Of a stretch of 64,000 nt of DNA, positions 8,365 to 16,886 are shown one piece after another; the first letter of the stretch is position 1; every line of letters starts with the position of its first letter. This stretch comes from CAZJHX01 sp964545715 (lineage in GTDB: Bacteria; Myxococcota_A; UBA9042; GCA-2863065). Below the pieces are notes generated by a model. That model did no database searches, was not told the origin of the DNA, and worked only from the letters and a program-made list of their open reading frames with translations. The stretch is from the NCBI GenBank assembly GCA_964545715.1, contig CAZJHX010000025.1, forward strand, positions 1-64,000, given 5' to 3'. The position numbers and the translations under genes are program-made.

Positions 8365-9753
8365 ATGAAGCACGCTCCCCGCACACGGGTCGTCATCCTG
8401 ACGCTCCTCACCACCCTGGCCGTCCTGGTCGCGGGTGTAGTGGGTCAACGTGTGCTCAGCTCCAAAAAGTCCCCACCGCGGCGCAAACCACCGCGCGCAA
8501 AAAGCCTGGTCGTCGAGGTGCTGACCGCCGAATCGGTCTCCCACACCGTCACGCTCTCCGGCTTCGCCTCCGCGACCGCCGGCCGCACGGTCAGCCTGGC
8601 CGCCGAGGTGTCCGGCAAAGTCGTCACCGCCAATGAGGCGCTTCGAGCCGGCGGGTTCATCGACAAGGGCCAGCCGCTATTCAGCATCGACGGCGAGCGC
8701 CTGCGCATCCGCGTCGAAACCGGAGAAGCCGACGTCGCCCGGACCAAGGCCCGGCTGCGCGCCCTCACCGTGCAGCGAAAAGGCGCGCGCCAGACCGTCA
8801 AAGACAGCAAGGGCGCCGTTGCGCTGACCCGCAAGCAACTGAGCCGCGAAGAGAAGCTGGCCGGCAAAGGCCACATCTCCGGCGCCGTCGTCGACCGCAC
8901 CAAGCTCGAGCTCAACCAGCGCATCGAGCGCCTGCACACCGCCAGCACCCAGGCCGATCTCCTGGCGCACACCATCGCCCAGACGCAGGCCGAGCTGACC
9001 GTGTCGGAGAAGAACCTGGAGCAGTCGACCATGGACCGCGATCGTGCCGCTGTGGTCGCGCCTTTCGACCTGCAGGTCGTCTCCAGCAAGGTCGAGGTCA
9101 GCCACTGGCTCAACACCGGCCAGACCGCCGCCGTCGTCGACGACATCTCCACGATCGAGCTTGGCGTCGAGGTGCCCGCGGACGACCTGACCTGGCTACC
9201 CGCCGAAGATGATCAACAGCCCGCCACGCGCTCCGAGTGGGTGAAGCTGCTGACCGGGCGCACCGCCACCGTGTACCGCACGGGCTCTGACGGCCGCGAG
9301 CGCCACTGGTCCGGTGTCGTCCATCGCATCGGGCCCGGGCTCTCCGTGCAGACGCGCATGGTCACCCTCTTCATCCGCGTCGCCGCCCCGCTGGCGTCCA
9401 CTCCCGACTCGCCGCCACTGCCGCTGCTGCCGGGCATGTTCTGCCGCACCGACATTCCCGGCCGCACCATCGGCGACGTCTACGTCCTGCCGCGCAAGGC
9501 CCTTCAAGAGCCCAACGTCGTCTACATCGCCGACCCCGAGGACAAGCTGCGCCGCCGCGCGGTGTCCGTCGTCCGCCAGTCGGGCGATCACGTCGTGGTC
9601 GACAGCGGCATCTCCGCCGGTGACCGCATAATCGTCACCACTCTGGGCGAAGCCGTCGACGGCTCAAAGCTCAAGGTCCGCGAGCGCGCCAAGACCCGCG
9701 CCGTCAGTGAGAGCACCGAGAAAGGGCCCAAGGAGTCCGAGGCCACGCCGTGA
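8365..9753 (+). CDS. RND efflux periplasmic adaptor (HlyD/MFP family)
   Basis: 462 aa. A single N-terminal hydrophobic anchor (residues 11-30) is followed by a barrel-sandwich/lipoyl half (VSGKVVTANEALRAGGFIDKGQPL), a helical hairpin (about 120-215), the second lipoyl half (VVAPFDLQVVSSKVEVSHWLNTGQ) and beta-barrel/membrane-proximal domains. This is the layout of membrane fusion proteins that link an inner-membrane RND pump to an outer-membrane channel. The stop overlaps the RND pump start (GTGA), so the two are a coupled pair. No TolC-type gene lies beside them. The Ala/Glu/Lys-rich tail (from about residue 440) is probably disordered. Confidence 0.9.
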   Translation: MKHAPRTRVVILTLLTTLAVLVAGVVGQRVLSSKKSPPRRKPPRAKSLVVEVLTAESVSHTVTLSGFASATAGRTVSLAAEVSGKVVTANEALRAGGFIDKGQPLFSIDGERLRIRVETGEADVARTKARLRALTVQRKGARQTVKDSKGAVALTRKQLSREEKLAGKGHISGAVVDRTKLELNQRIERLHTASTQADLLAHTIAQTQAELTVSEKNLEQSTMDRDRAAVVAPFDLQVVSSKVEVSHWLNTGQTAAVVDDISTIELGVEVPADDLTWLPAEDDQQPATRSEWVKLLTGRTATVYRTGSDGRERHWSGVVHRIGPGLSVQTRMVTLFIRVAAPLASTPDSPPLPLLPGMFCRTDIPGRTIGDVYVLPRKALQEPNVVYIADPEDKLRRRAVSVVRQSGDHVVVDSGISAGDRIIVTTLGEAVDGSKLKVRERAKTRAVSESTEKGPKESEATP

Positions 9754-12700
9754 AGTGGCTGATCCGCAGCGCGGTCGAGCACCCTACAGCGATCAACGTG
9801 CTCATGGCCGCACTGGTCATCATCGGCCTGGCGCTGGTGCGCAAGATCCCCCGCGAGAGCTTTCCCAAAATCGAGCGAGATCGCGTCGACGTCCGCGTCC
9901 GCTGGCCCGGCCACACGCCCGCCGAGGTCGAAGAGGCCACGGTCATCAAGATCGAGGAGGCCGTGCAGGCGATCTCCGGCGTCGATACGGTCACATCCAC
10001 CTGCAATCACGGCTCGGGTCGGGTCCGCATCGAGCTGAAGAAGGGCGCGGATCGCCGCCAGGCCCTGGACGACGTGCGCGACGGCGTGGCGCTGATCGCC
10101 AACTTCCCAAGCGACATCGAGCCGGTCAGCATCCGCGCCAGCGTCAGCCGCCAGCCCGCTATCGCCATCGCTCTGCACGGCCCGATCGACGCCCGCTCCA
10201 TGCGCACGCTGGCGGAGCGCGTTCGTGACGAGCTGCTGGACCAAAAAGAGATCTCCCTGGTCGAGATCGAGGGGCTGCGCCAGCGCGAGCTCGCCATCGA
10301 GGTGTCGCCCGCCAAGCTGCGGTCCCTGCACCTGACGCTGGAGGACGTGCACAACGCTGTGCGGCGCGCCAACCTGGAGGTCAACACGGGCACTCTGACC
10401 ACCCGCGCCGAGGACATTCTGGTCCAGGCCGGCGAGCGCGCGTACACCGCCGAGCAGCTGGAGCGCATCGCGGTCAAAAGCGTGCGCAGAGGCGCCGAGA
10501 TCCTGCTGCGCGACGTGGCAACCGTGACCGAGCGGGACACCGAGCGCACATACACCATGCGCTTCAACTCGGAGCGCGCCGCGGTCATCCAGGTCCTCAA
10601 AACCGAAGAAGAGGACATGATCTCCATCGTCAGCGTGGTGAAGGAGTTCGTGGACGGGCTCCACGATCGGCTGCCGCCGGGAGTCAGCGCAAATCTGTGG
10701 CGCGACCGCACGATCATCCTGCACCAGCGCATGGATCTGCTGATGACCAACGGCATGATCGGGCTGCTGCTGATCTTCTTTGCGCTGTGGTTATTCACGC
10801 GCCTGAAGCTGTCGCTGTGGGTCGCTGCGGGGCTGCCGGTCGCGGTCTTTGGGGCGGCGATCCTGCTCTACAACGTGGACGTGACCATCAACATGATCTC
10901 GCTGTTTGGCCTGTTGCTGGTCAGCGGGATCCTCGTCGACGACGCCATCGTGGTCAGCGAGAACATCTACGCCTATGTCGAGGCGGGGCTCTCGCCCCGA
11001 GAAGCCGCCATCAAGGGCACGCTGGAGGTGATGCCTGCGGTCAGCGCCTCGATCGTCACCACCATCATCGCCTTCATCCCGTTCTTCTTCATGGGTGGCC
11101 ACATCGGCAAGTTCGTGCAGGCCATCCCCATCGTCGTGATCTGCTGCCTGATCCTGTCGTGGGTGGAGTCGCTGATCATCCTGCCGCCGCACCTGGCGCA
11201 CTCACTGGACGAGGTCGGTGACGAGGCCGAGACGTGGGCCGGCCGCATGCGCGCGCGCGTGGACGCCACGGTCAATCTGCTGCTTCGGCGTCCCTATGCG
11301 GCCCTGCTGCGCATCATCTTGAAGCTGCGCTGGCAGATGGTCGCCTTCGGGATCGCCCTGCTGTTCGTCACGTTTGGGCTGGGCCAGGGCGGCTTCATCA
11401 AGTTCATCTTCTTTCCCAATCTGGATGCGGACGACATCCAGGTGGAGTACCTGCTGGAGCCGGGCGCGCCCGAAGCGGTCAACGACGCGTTTGCCCGACG
11501 CGTGGAGACCGCGGCCGAAGAGGCGAGCGCTGAGCTGACGCCGCAGCAGACCGGCAACAAGGACGTCTTTCGTGGCCGCTTGACCACCATCGGCGGCACC
11601 CAGAGCGAGCACGGCGTGGTGCGCGTTGAGCTGCTGCCCGGCGAAGAGCGCGACGCCCCGTCCGCCCAGGTCGCGCGTCTGTGGAAAGAGAAGCTGGGTC
11701 CGGTGCCCGAGGCGCGCTGGATGACGGCCGGCTCCCGGCGGCGCGGCCCGTTCGGGAAAACGGTGCACATCGAGCTGTTATCCAACAACCAACACGACCT
11801 GGAAGACGCGGCCGACAAGCTCAAGGAGAAGCTCTCCGGATACGCAGCTACGTCGGATATCAGCGACGACCTGGTGATCGGAAAGCGCCAGTTGGTCGTA
11901 CAGCTTCTAGAACGTGGCCGCGCGGCCGGGCTGACCTTGCGTCAGGTCGCATCGCAGCTGCGTACAGGGCTGTTTGGAGGTCGAGTCGAGGTGTTGCAGC
12001 GCGGGCGAGATGAGCTGGAGGTCTGGGTGCGTTATCCGCGCGCGGACCGCAACAGCGTCGGGCAGCTGGCCGATCTGCGCATCACCACGCCCGCCGGTGA
12101 CGAGCTGGCCATGCGCGACATCGCCACCTGGCGCTGGGGACGTGGGCTGGACACCATCAAGCGCTTCAATCGCCGCCGGAAGGTGACCGTGACGGCCGAC
12201 ATCGATCCGGTCGAGGGCAATCCGGAGCACGTGCTGGAAGACCTGAAAGAGAACGTGGTGCCCGACCTGACGGCCGAGTACGCGGGTATGGCCGCGTCGT
12301 TCGAGGGTCAAAGCCGCGAGCGCCGCAAGATGATCGAGGGCTTTCGCAAAGCGCTGCCGTGGGCCCTCTTCGGCATGTTTGCCGTGCTGATCGTCGTGTT
12401 CAACAGCTACGCGCAGGCCACGCTGGTGATGCTGATGATCCCGCTGGGGCTGATCGGCGCGGTGATCGGCCACATGATCATCGGCATCGATCTCACCATT
12501 CTCAGCGTGTGGGGCATCGTGGCGCTGGGGGGGATCATCGTCAACGACTCGATCGTCTTCGTGGACGCCATAAACAGGCGACTGGTGGCCGGCCGACCGC
12601 TCCTGGACGCCGTGCACGAGGCGGGGGTCAGCCGCTTTCGGCCCATTTTGCTGACCACGCTGACCACCGCCGCGGGGCTCATGCCGATCATCTTGGAGCA

Positions 12701-12911
12701 GAGCCGCCAGGCGCAGTTTCTGATCCCGATGGCGGCCTCGCTGGCGTTTGGCCTGCTGTTCGGCACGGTGTTCACGCTGGGTGTGCTGCCCGCCGGCTTC
12801 GCGTGCATCAACGACGCGCGCCAGTTCTTCCGTTGGCTTCGGAAGGGCACGTGGCCGACGCCCGAAGAGCTGGAGCCGTCAATCCGTCGCGGAGCAAAGA
12901 CCCATGCGTAG
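9750..12911 (+). CDS. RND family efflux permease (AcrB/MdtB-like)
   Basis: 1053 aa, GTG start overlapping the adaptor stop. It has the internal two-fold repeat of RND pumps. A first TM segment (residues 13-30) is followed by a large periplasmic loop and a TM block with the proton-relay pair in GILVDDAIVVSENIYAYVEA. The second periplasmic loop and TM block carry the matching VALGGIIVNDSIVFVDAINR and FRPILLTTLTTAAGLMP. It would export lipophilic compounds or metals by proton antiport; substrate class cannot be read with confidence. The last codons overlap the ATG of the downstream lipoprotein (CATGCGTAG). Confidence 0.92.
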   Translation: MKWLIRSAVEHPTAINVLMAALVIIGLALVRKIPRESFPKIERDRVDVRVRWPGHTPAEVEEATVIKIEEAVQAISGVDTVTSTCNHGSGRVRIELKKGADRRQALDDVRDGVALIANFPSDIEPVSIRASVSRQPAIAIALHGPIDARSMRTLAERVRDELLDQKEISLVEIEGLRQRELAIEVSPAKLRSLHLTLEDVHNAVRRANLEVNTGTLTTRAEDILVQAGERAYTAEQLERIAVKSVRRGAEILLRDVATVTERDTERTYTMRFNSERAAVIQVLKTEEEDMISIVSVVKEFVDGLHDRLPPGVSANLWRDRTIILHQRMDLLMTNGMIGLLLIFFALWLFTRLKLSLWVAAGLPVAVFGAAILLYNVDVTINMISLFGLLLVSGILVDDAIVVSENIYAYVEAGLSPREAAIKGTLEVMPAVSASIVTTIIAFIPFFFMGGHIGKFVQAIPIVVICCLILSWVESLIILPPHLAHSLDEVGDEAETWAGRMRARVDATVNLLLRRPYAALLRIILKLRWQMVAFGIALLFVTFGLGQGGFIKFIFFPNLDADDIQVEYLLEPGAPEAVNDAFARRVETAAEEASAELTPQQTGNKDVFRGRLTTIGGTQSEHGVVRVELLPGEERDAPSAQVARLWKEKLGPVPEARWMTAGSRRRGPFGKTVHIELLSNNQHDLEDAADKLKEKLSGYAATSDISDDLVIGKRQLVVQLLERGRAAGLTLRQVASQLRTGLFGGRVEVLQRGRDELEVWVRYPRADRNSVGQLADLRITTPAGDELAMRDIATWRWGRGLDTIKRFNRRRKVTVTADIDPVEGNPEHVLEDLKENVVPDLTAEYAGMAASFEGQSRERRKMIEGFRKALPWALFGMFAVLIVVFNSYAQATLVMLMIPLGLIGAVIGHMIIGIDLTILSVWGIVALGGIIVNDSIVFVDAINRRLVAGRPLLDAVHEAGVSRFRPILLTTLTTAAGLMPIILEQSRQAQFLIPMAASLAFGLLFGTVFTLGVLPAGFACINDARQFFRWLRKGTWPTPEELEPSIRRGAKTHA

Positions 12912-13914
12912 ACTCTCACTGATCCCAGCACTGGTGGCGGTTGTGCTCAGCGCCGGTTGCAAGAAGGACGCCCCGCCCAGGAAGGAGCCTGCGGCCCAGG
13001 CACCGAAAGCCGAGGCGCCGAAAGCAGCGGACCCGCACGCGGTGGAGGATCCCGGCGAACAGCGCCCGGTCCCGCCCGGACTGGTGGACGACGAGCCGCC
13101 GATCAAGTCGATCTATCCCGACAATGTGGCGCCCAACCCGCTGGCAGTCACGCTCTGCAACGCGCTTCACGCCCTGCCGGCGCGCCGCAAGGCCGAGTGC
13201 TGTGAGACCAAAGCCGGACTCAACCTGACGGACCAGTGCGTCAAGATGCTGAGCGCGGGTGTGGCCGATGGCGCGCTGACCCTGGACAAGCCCGGCGTCG
13301 CCACGTGCATCGCCGAAGCCGCCAAGCGACACGAGGGCTGCGAGTGGGTTGGACTCACGCTGCCCGCCCCGCCCGCGTCCTGCCGGACGGTCTTTGTGGG
13401 CAAGCGCACGGCCGGACAGTCCTGCCGATCCACCCTGGAGTGCGCCGACAACCAGTTCTGCCGCGGCGTCGGCCCCACCCAATTGGGGGCGTGCGGTCCG
13501 CAGAAGGCCGAAGGCGCCATCTGTGGCGCGGGCGTCGACCCGCTTGCGTCGTTTACACGCATCCGGGACGACCAGCTTCCCACCGAGTGCGACGGCTTTT
13601 GCGACAAGAACAGGTGCCGGCCCTGGAGGGACGCGGGGGCGCAGTGCAAAGCCACGGTTCACTGCAAACGACCGTTGCTTTGCAAAAGCGGCGTATGCGC
13701 CGCCGGTGGACCCCAGAAGATCGGTCAGCCGTGCACCGGCGGCGGCTGCGTCGAGGGCGCCAGGTGCCACCAATCCGTGTGCATCCGGCCCAAGCCCTCA
13801 GGTGCGACATGCACCTCCCATTTCGAGTGTCTGGGCGCCTGCTACGGCGGCACCTGCGACAAGATGTGCCGGCCCATCACCCCGATCGCGCCCCCCACGT
13901 CCAGCAAAAAATAG
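12904..13914 (+). CDS. Cys-rich lipoprotein in the RND operon
   Basis: 336 aa from the ATG at 12904, which overlaps the RND stop. A signal peptide ends in a lipobox (LSAGC, Cys18). A Lys/Ala/Pro-rich tether (residues 19-55) and a body of many Cys follow, with spaced units such as CRSTLECADNQFC, GAQCKATVHC and GATCTSHFECLGAC that resemble the disulfide-rich 'Dickkopf/EGF-like' repeats frequent in Myxococcota surface lipoproteins. It is probably an outer-membrane-anchored protein. Cotranscription with the efflux pair is likely from the overlap, but the protein does not look like an outer-membrane channel. Function unknown. Confidence 0.75.
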   Translation: MRRLSLIPALVAVVLSAGCKKDAPPRKEPAAQAPKAEAPKAADPHAVEDPGEQRPVPPGLVDDEPPIKSIYPDNVAPNPLAVTLCNALHALPARRKAECCETKAGLNLTDQCVKMLSAGVADGALTLDKPGVATCIAEAAKRHEGCEWVGLTLPAPPASCRTVFVGKRTAGQSCRSTLECADNQFCRGVGPTQLGACGPQKAEGAICGAGVDPLASFTRIRDDQLPTECDGFCDKNRCRPWRDAGAQCKATVHCKRPLLCKSGVCAAGGPQKIGQPCTGGGCVEGARCHQSVCIRPKPSGATCTSHFECLGACYGGTCDKMCRPITPIAPPTSSKK

Positions 13915-14071
13915 AAAAGATCAGCTTTCTTCGATCCGCGTCAGGGTTCCGGTCGTAAACCCCGCGTAGTACATTTGCGCCACTCGACAGAGAAGTTCGG
14001 ACCGATTCGTCGCAGAACGCGGCGCATAAGTACCTGAGAAGAAAGGACCTTCCGTCAAGGAGACTGTAACA

Positions 14072-15445
14072 ATGAGAGTGACCTATGCCATGCTGGCAGC
14101 GTGTATCCTCGTGGGCCTGCCCACGGCGGCGACGGCTTCCAGTCACCGCGAGGCTCCGGCCATCGCAAACGACCCCGCCGCGGACAACACCGACCTGTAC
14201 GCGTTTGTAACCCCCGGGACCCACGACACGCTTCACATCGTGTCCAACTGGATCCCGCTGGAGGAGCCGTCCGGCGGCCCCAACTTCCACCGCTTCTCCG
14301 AGCAGGTGCTCTATGAGGTCAAGATGGCCCGCGGCGCCGACAGCCTCGAGGACGCTATCACCTACCAGTTCCGCTTCTCGCGGCTTGCGCCCAAAAAGGT
14401 CGATCCGGCTGATCCGGCGGCCGGTCTGGGCGGCGGCAAGGAGTTCTTCATCCAGCTGGCGGGCTCGCCCCAGGTGATGAACGTCTGGCGCATCGACAGC
14501 AACGGCAAAAAGCTGATCGGCAAGAAGATCCCCGTGGCGCCGCCCAACATCGGTCCGCGCACGGACGCCGTGGCCTACCAGAACGGTGGGTACGACGACG
14601 CATACGCCGCCAGCTTCATCAGCGACCTGGACGACGGCAGCAAGGTCTGGGCGGGTCCGCGTGACGACGGCTTCTACGTCGACCTCGGCGGCATCTTCGA
14701 CCTGGCCAACCTGCGTGCGCAGGGCACGGCGCAGGACGGCGTCGCGGGCTTCAACACCCACAGCATCGCGCTGGCGATTCCGACCAACACGCTGACCTCC
14801 AGCGGCAAAGCGCCGACGGACAGCGCCGAAGACACCGTGGGCGTGTGGGCCAGCTCCTCGCGTCGTCAGGTGACGATTCGCAAGCCCAACGGCCGTCTGG
14901 TCGCATACGGTCCGTGGGTCCAGGTCTCGCGCCTGGGTCTGCCGCTGATCAACGAGGCCATCGTCGGTCTGCAGGACAAGAACAAGTTCAACGCCACCCA
15001 CCCCAAGGACGACCTGGCCAACATCGGCGCGTACATCCTGAACCCCGTCATCGTTCGCGATGCCGAGGCGGTGGGCATCTACGCGGCGCTGGGTGTGGAC
15101 CCGGACGCGCTGGGCCTCAAGTGGAACCGTCTAGACATCGTCGACGTCATCAACAGCCCCGGCAACGGTGACATCAAGACGATCGGCGACGTGCTGCGCG
15201 TCAACCTGGGCAAGGACTCCGGCTTCCCGAACGGGCGCCCAATCCCCGGCGGCAAGCAGGCCAACATGGAGCAGGCGGACGTCACGGACGTGCTGATGAC
15301 GGTCATTCTGGCGAAGGGCGCTTTGGCCCTGAGCGATGGCGTTCAGTACAACGACAAGCCGTTCCTGACGAAGATGCCCTGGCTCCCGCTGCCGCACCGC
15401 GGTTACGACGAGGGCCACGGTACGCCCACGCCGGCCGCGCCCTAA
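14072..15445 (+). CDS. DUF4331 family secreted protein
   Basis: 457 aa with a cleavable signal peptide (about 1-23, ending TAATA-SSHREAP). The start of the mature protein, SSHREAP...DNTDLYAFVTPG, is the signature of DUF4331, which continues with NWIPLEEPSGGPNFHRF. The function of the family is not established. A ribosome-binding site (AAGGAG) lies 9 bases before the ATG. The 157 bp upstream hold no recognised gene and probably carry the promoter of this unit. A strong hairpin follows the gene. Confidence 0.88.
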   Translation: MRVTYAMLAACILVGLPTAATASSHREAPAIANDPAADNTDLYAFVTPGTHDTLHIVSNWIPLEEPSGGPNFHRFSEQVLYEVKMARGADSLEDAITYQFRFSRLAPKKVDPADPAAGLGGGKEFFIQLAGSPQVMNVWRIDSNGKKLIGKKIPVAPPNIGPRTDAVAYQNGGYDDAYAASFISDLDDGSKVWAGPRDDGFYVDLGGIFDLANLRAQGTAQDGVAGFNTHSIALAIPTNTLTSSGKAPTDSAEDTVGVWASSSRRQVTIRKPNGRLVAYGPWVQVSRLGLPLINEAIVGLQDKNKFNATHPKDDLANIGAYILNPVIVRDAEAVGIYAALGVDPDALGLKWNRLDIVDVINSPGNGDIKTIGDVLRVNLGKDSGFPNGRPIPGGKQANMEQADVTDVLMTVILAKGALALSDGVQYNDKPFLTKMPWLPLPHRGYDEGHGTPTPAAP

Positions 15446-15470
15446 GGGCCTGCCGACGAATCGGTTCGAC

Positions 15471-15509
15471 GCCCTGACGGTCCGCCTGAGAACGGTGGGC
15501 CGTCAGGGC
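15471..15509 (+). terminator. Long hairpin after the DUF4331 gene
   Basis: A perfect 10-bp outer stem (GCCCTGACGG / CCGTCAGGGC) is extended inward by six more pairs (two of them G-T), leaving a 7-nt loop (TGAGAAC). It lies 25 bp after the stop codon and before the next gene's leader. A weak T stretch (ATTTTG) occurs only about 15 bp later, so it may be a terminator or an mRNA-end stabiliser. Confidence 0.55.
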
Positions 15510-15545
15510 AGTGTTCGCATCAATTTTGTGTGAGGAGATCGACTA

Positions 15546-16856
15546 ATGCGTTTCCTGGTTGTGATCAGCCTGATTGCGGTAATCGCTTTCGCAGGCTGCA
15601 AAAAGGACGAAGCCAAGACCAATCCGACGCCCAATACGGCCACACCGGCTGCGGCGACCGATGAATTGGACCTGGACACCTCTTATGCCCTCGCACTTTC
15701 CGAGCCGACCGGCGACAAGGTCGTCGACACCACAATCATCGCGCTGCAGGAGCGGCTGTCGACGCAGCCCAAGCACCTGGACAGCTGGATCGCGCTGGGA
15801 CGCAGCTGGATCCAGAAGGCGCGCCGCAGCGCCGACGAGGGCTTTTATCTCAGCGCAAACGCATGCGCTGATATCGCGGAGAAGCTGTCCCCGGGCAACC
15901 CGCTGGCGCTTAACCTGCGCGCCATCGTCAAGCTCAACGAGCACGACTTTGCGGGGGCCCGGGATGTGGCCGCCCGGATTACAAAAGAGTTCCCTGAAGA
16001 CGCGATGGCGTGGGGGACCATGAGCGACGCCGAGATCGAGCTGGGCAACTATGATGCCGCCACGGACGCGGCGCAGAAGATGCTGGACATCAAGCCCAAC
16101 CTGCCGTCGTACAGCCGCGCGGCCTACTTGAAATGGCTGCACGGGGACCTGGCGGGCGCCAAAGAGGTCATCGCGTCCGCGTTTGACGCGGGGCGGGGGC
16201 ACAAGGACAAGGAGCCGTCGGCGTTTGTGCTGGTCGACGCGGCCACCTTCTTTTGGAAGCAGGGCGACGTGAGCGGGGCCGAGGCCGGCTTTGACATGGC
16301 CCTCAAAGAGTTCCCGGGCTTTGCGCCGGCGCTGGTCGGCAAGGCCCGCGTCGCGCTGGCCAAAGGGCAGCCCAAGGTGGCGATCACGTTGCTGGAGCAG
16401 GCGTGGTCCAAGCGGCCGCTGGTCGAGACGGCCTGGCTGCTGGGTGACGCGAAAACGGCGGCGGGCGACGCGGCCGGGGCCAAAGCGGCCTACGCGAATG
16501 TCGTGCGTACGGGCAAGCTGAGCGATGCCAAGACGCTGGCGGCGTTTTATGCGACCCGCAACGAGCACATCGATGAGGCGCTGGCGCTGATCGACGGTGA
16601 GGCCAAGACCCGCGGCGGCGTCTTCGTGGACGACATCCGCGCTTGGGCGCTGTTTCGCGCAGGCCGCTTTGACGAGGCGCGCAAGTTCAGCGACCGGGCC
16701 ATGCGCCTGGGGACGCCGGACCCGACGATCCTGTTTCACGCGGGATCCATTCAAATCAAGACAGGTGATGAGGCCGCGGGGCGAGCGCTGGTGCAGCGCG
16801 CGCTGAAGATGAACCCCCTGCTGGCCGCCACCGTCGCTTTGGCCGAGGGGAACTAA
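15546..16856 (+). CDS. TPR-repeat lipoprotein
   Basis: 436 aa. The signal peptide ends in a lipobox (AFAGC, Cys18), followed by a Lys/Asp/Thr/Pro tether. The rest is alpha-helical with repeated 34-residue TPR-like helices, for example SWIALGRSWIQKARRSADEGF, AINLEL-type Ala positions in WGTMSDAEIELGNYDAAT, and FHAGSIQIKTGDEAAGRALVQRAL near the end. It is expected to be a periplasmic-side scaffold anchored to a membrane by lipid. It sits between the DUF4331 gene and the giant Cys-rich lipoprotein, all in the same direction. A related role is possible but not shown. Confidence 0.8.
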   Translation: MRFLVVISLIAVIAFAGCKKDEAKTNPTPNTATPAAATDELDLDTSYALALSEPTGDKVVDTTIIALQERLSTQPKHLDSWIALGRSWIQKARRSADEGFYLSANACADIAEKLSPGNPLALNLRAIVKLNEHDFAGARDVAARITKEFPEDAMAWGTMSDAEIELGNYDAATDAAQKMLDIKPNLPSYSRAAYLKWLHGDLAGAKEVIASAFDAGRGHKDKEPSAFVLVDAATFFWKQGDVSGAEAGFDMALKEFPGFAPALVGKARVALAKGQPKVAITLLEQAWSKRPLVETAWLLGDAKTAAGDAAGAKAAYANVVRTGKLSDAKTLAAFYATRNEHIDEALALIDGEAKTRGGVFVDDIRAWALFRAGRFDEARKFSDRAMRLGTPDPTILFHAGSIQIKTGDEAAGRALVQRALKMNPLLAATVALAEGN

Positions 16857-16886
16857 CCCATGTCGGTACTCGGAGGAGAGAGACTC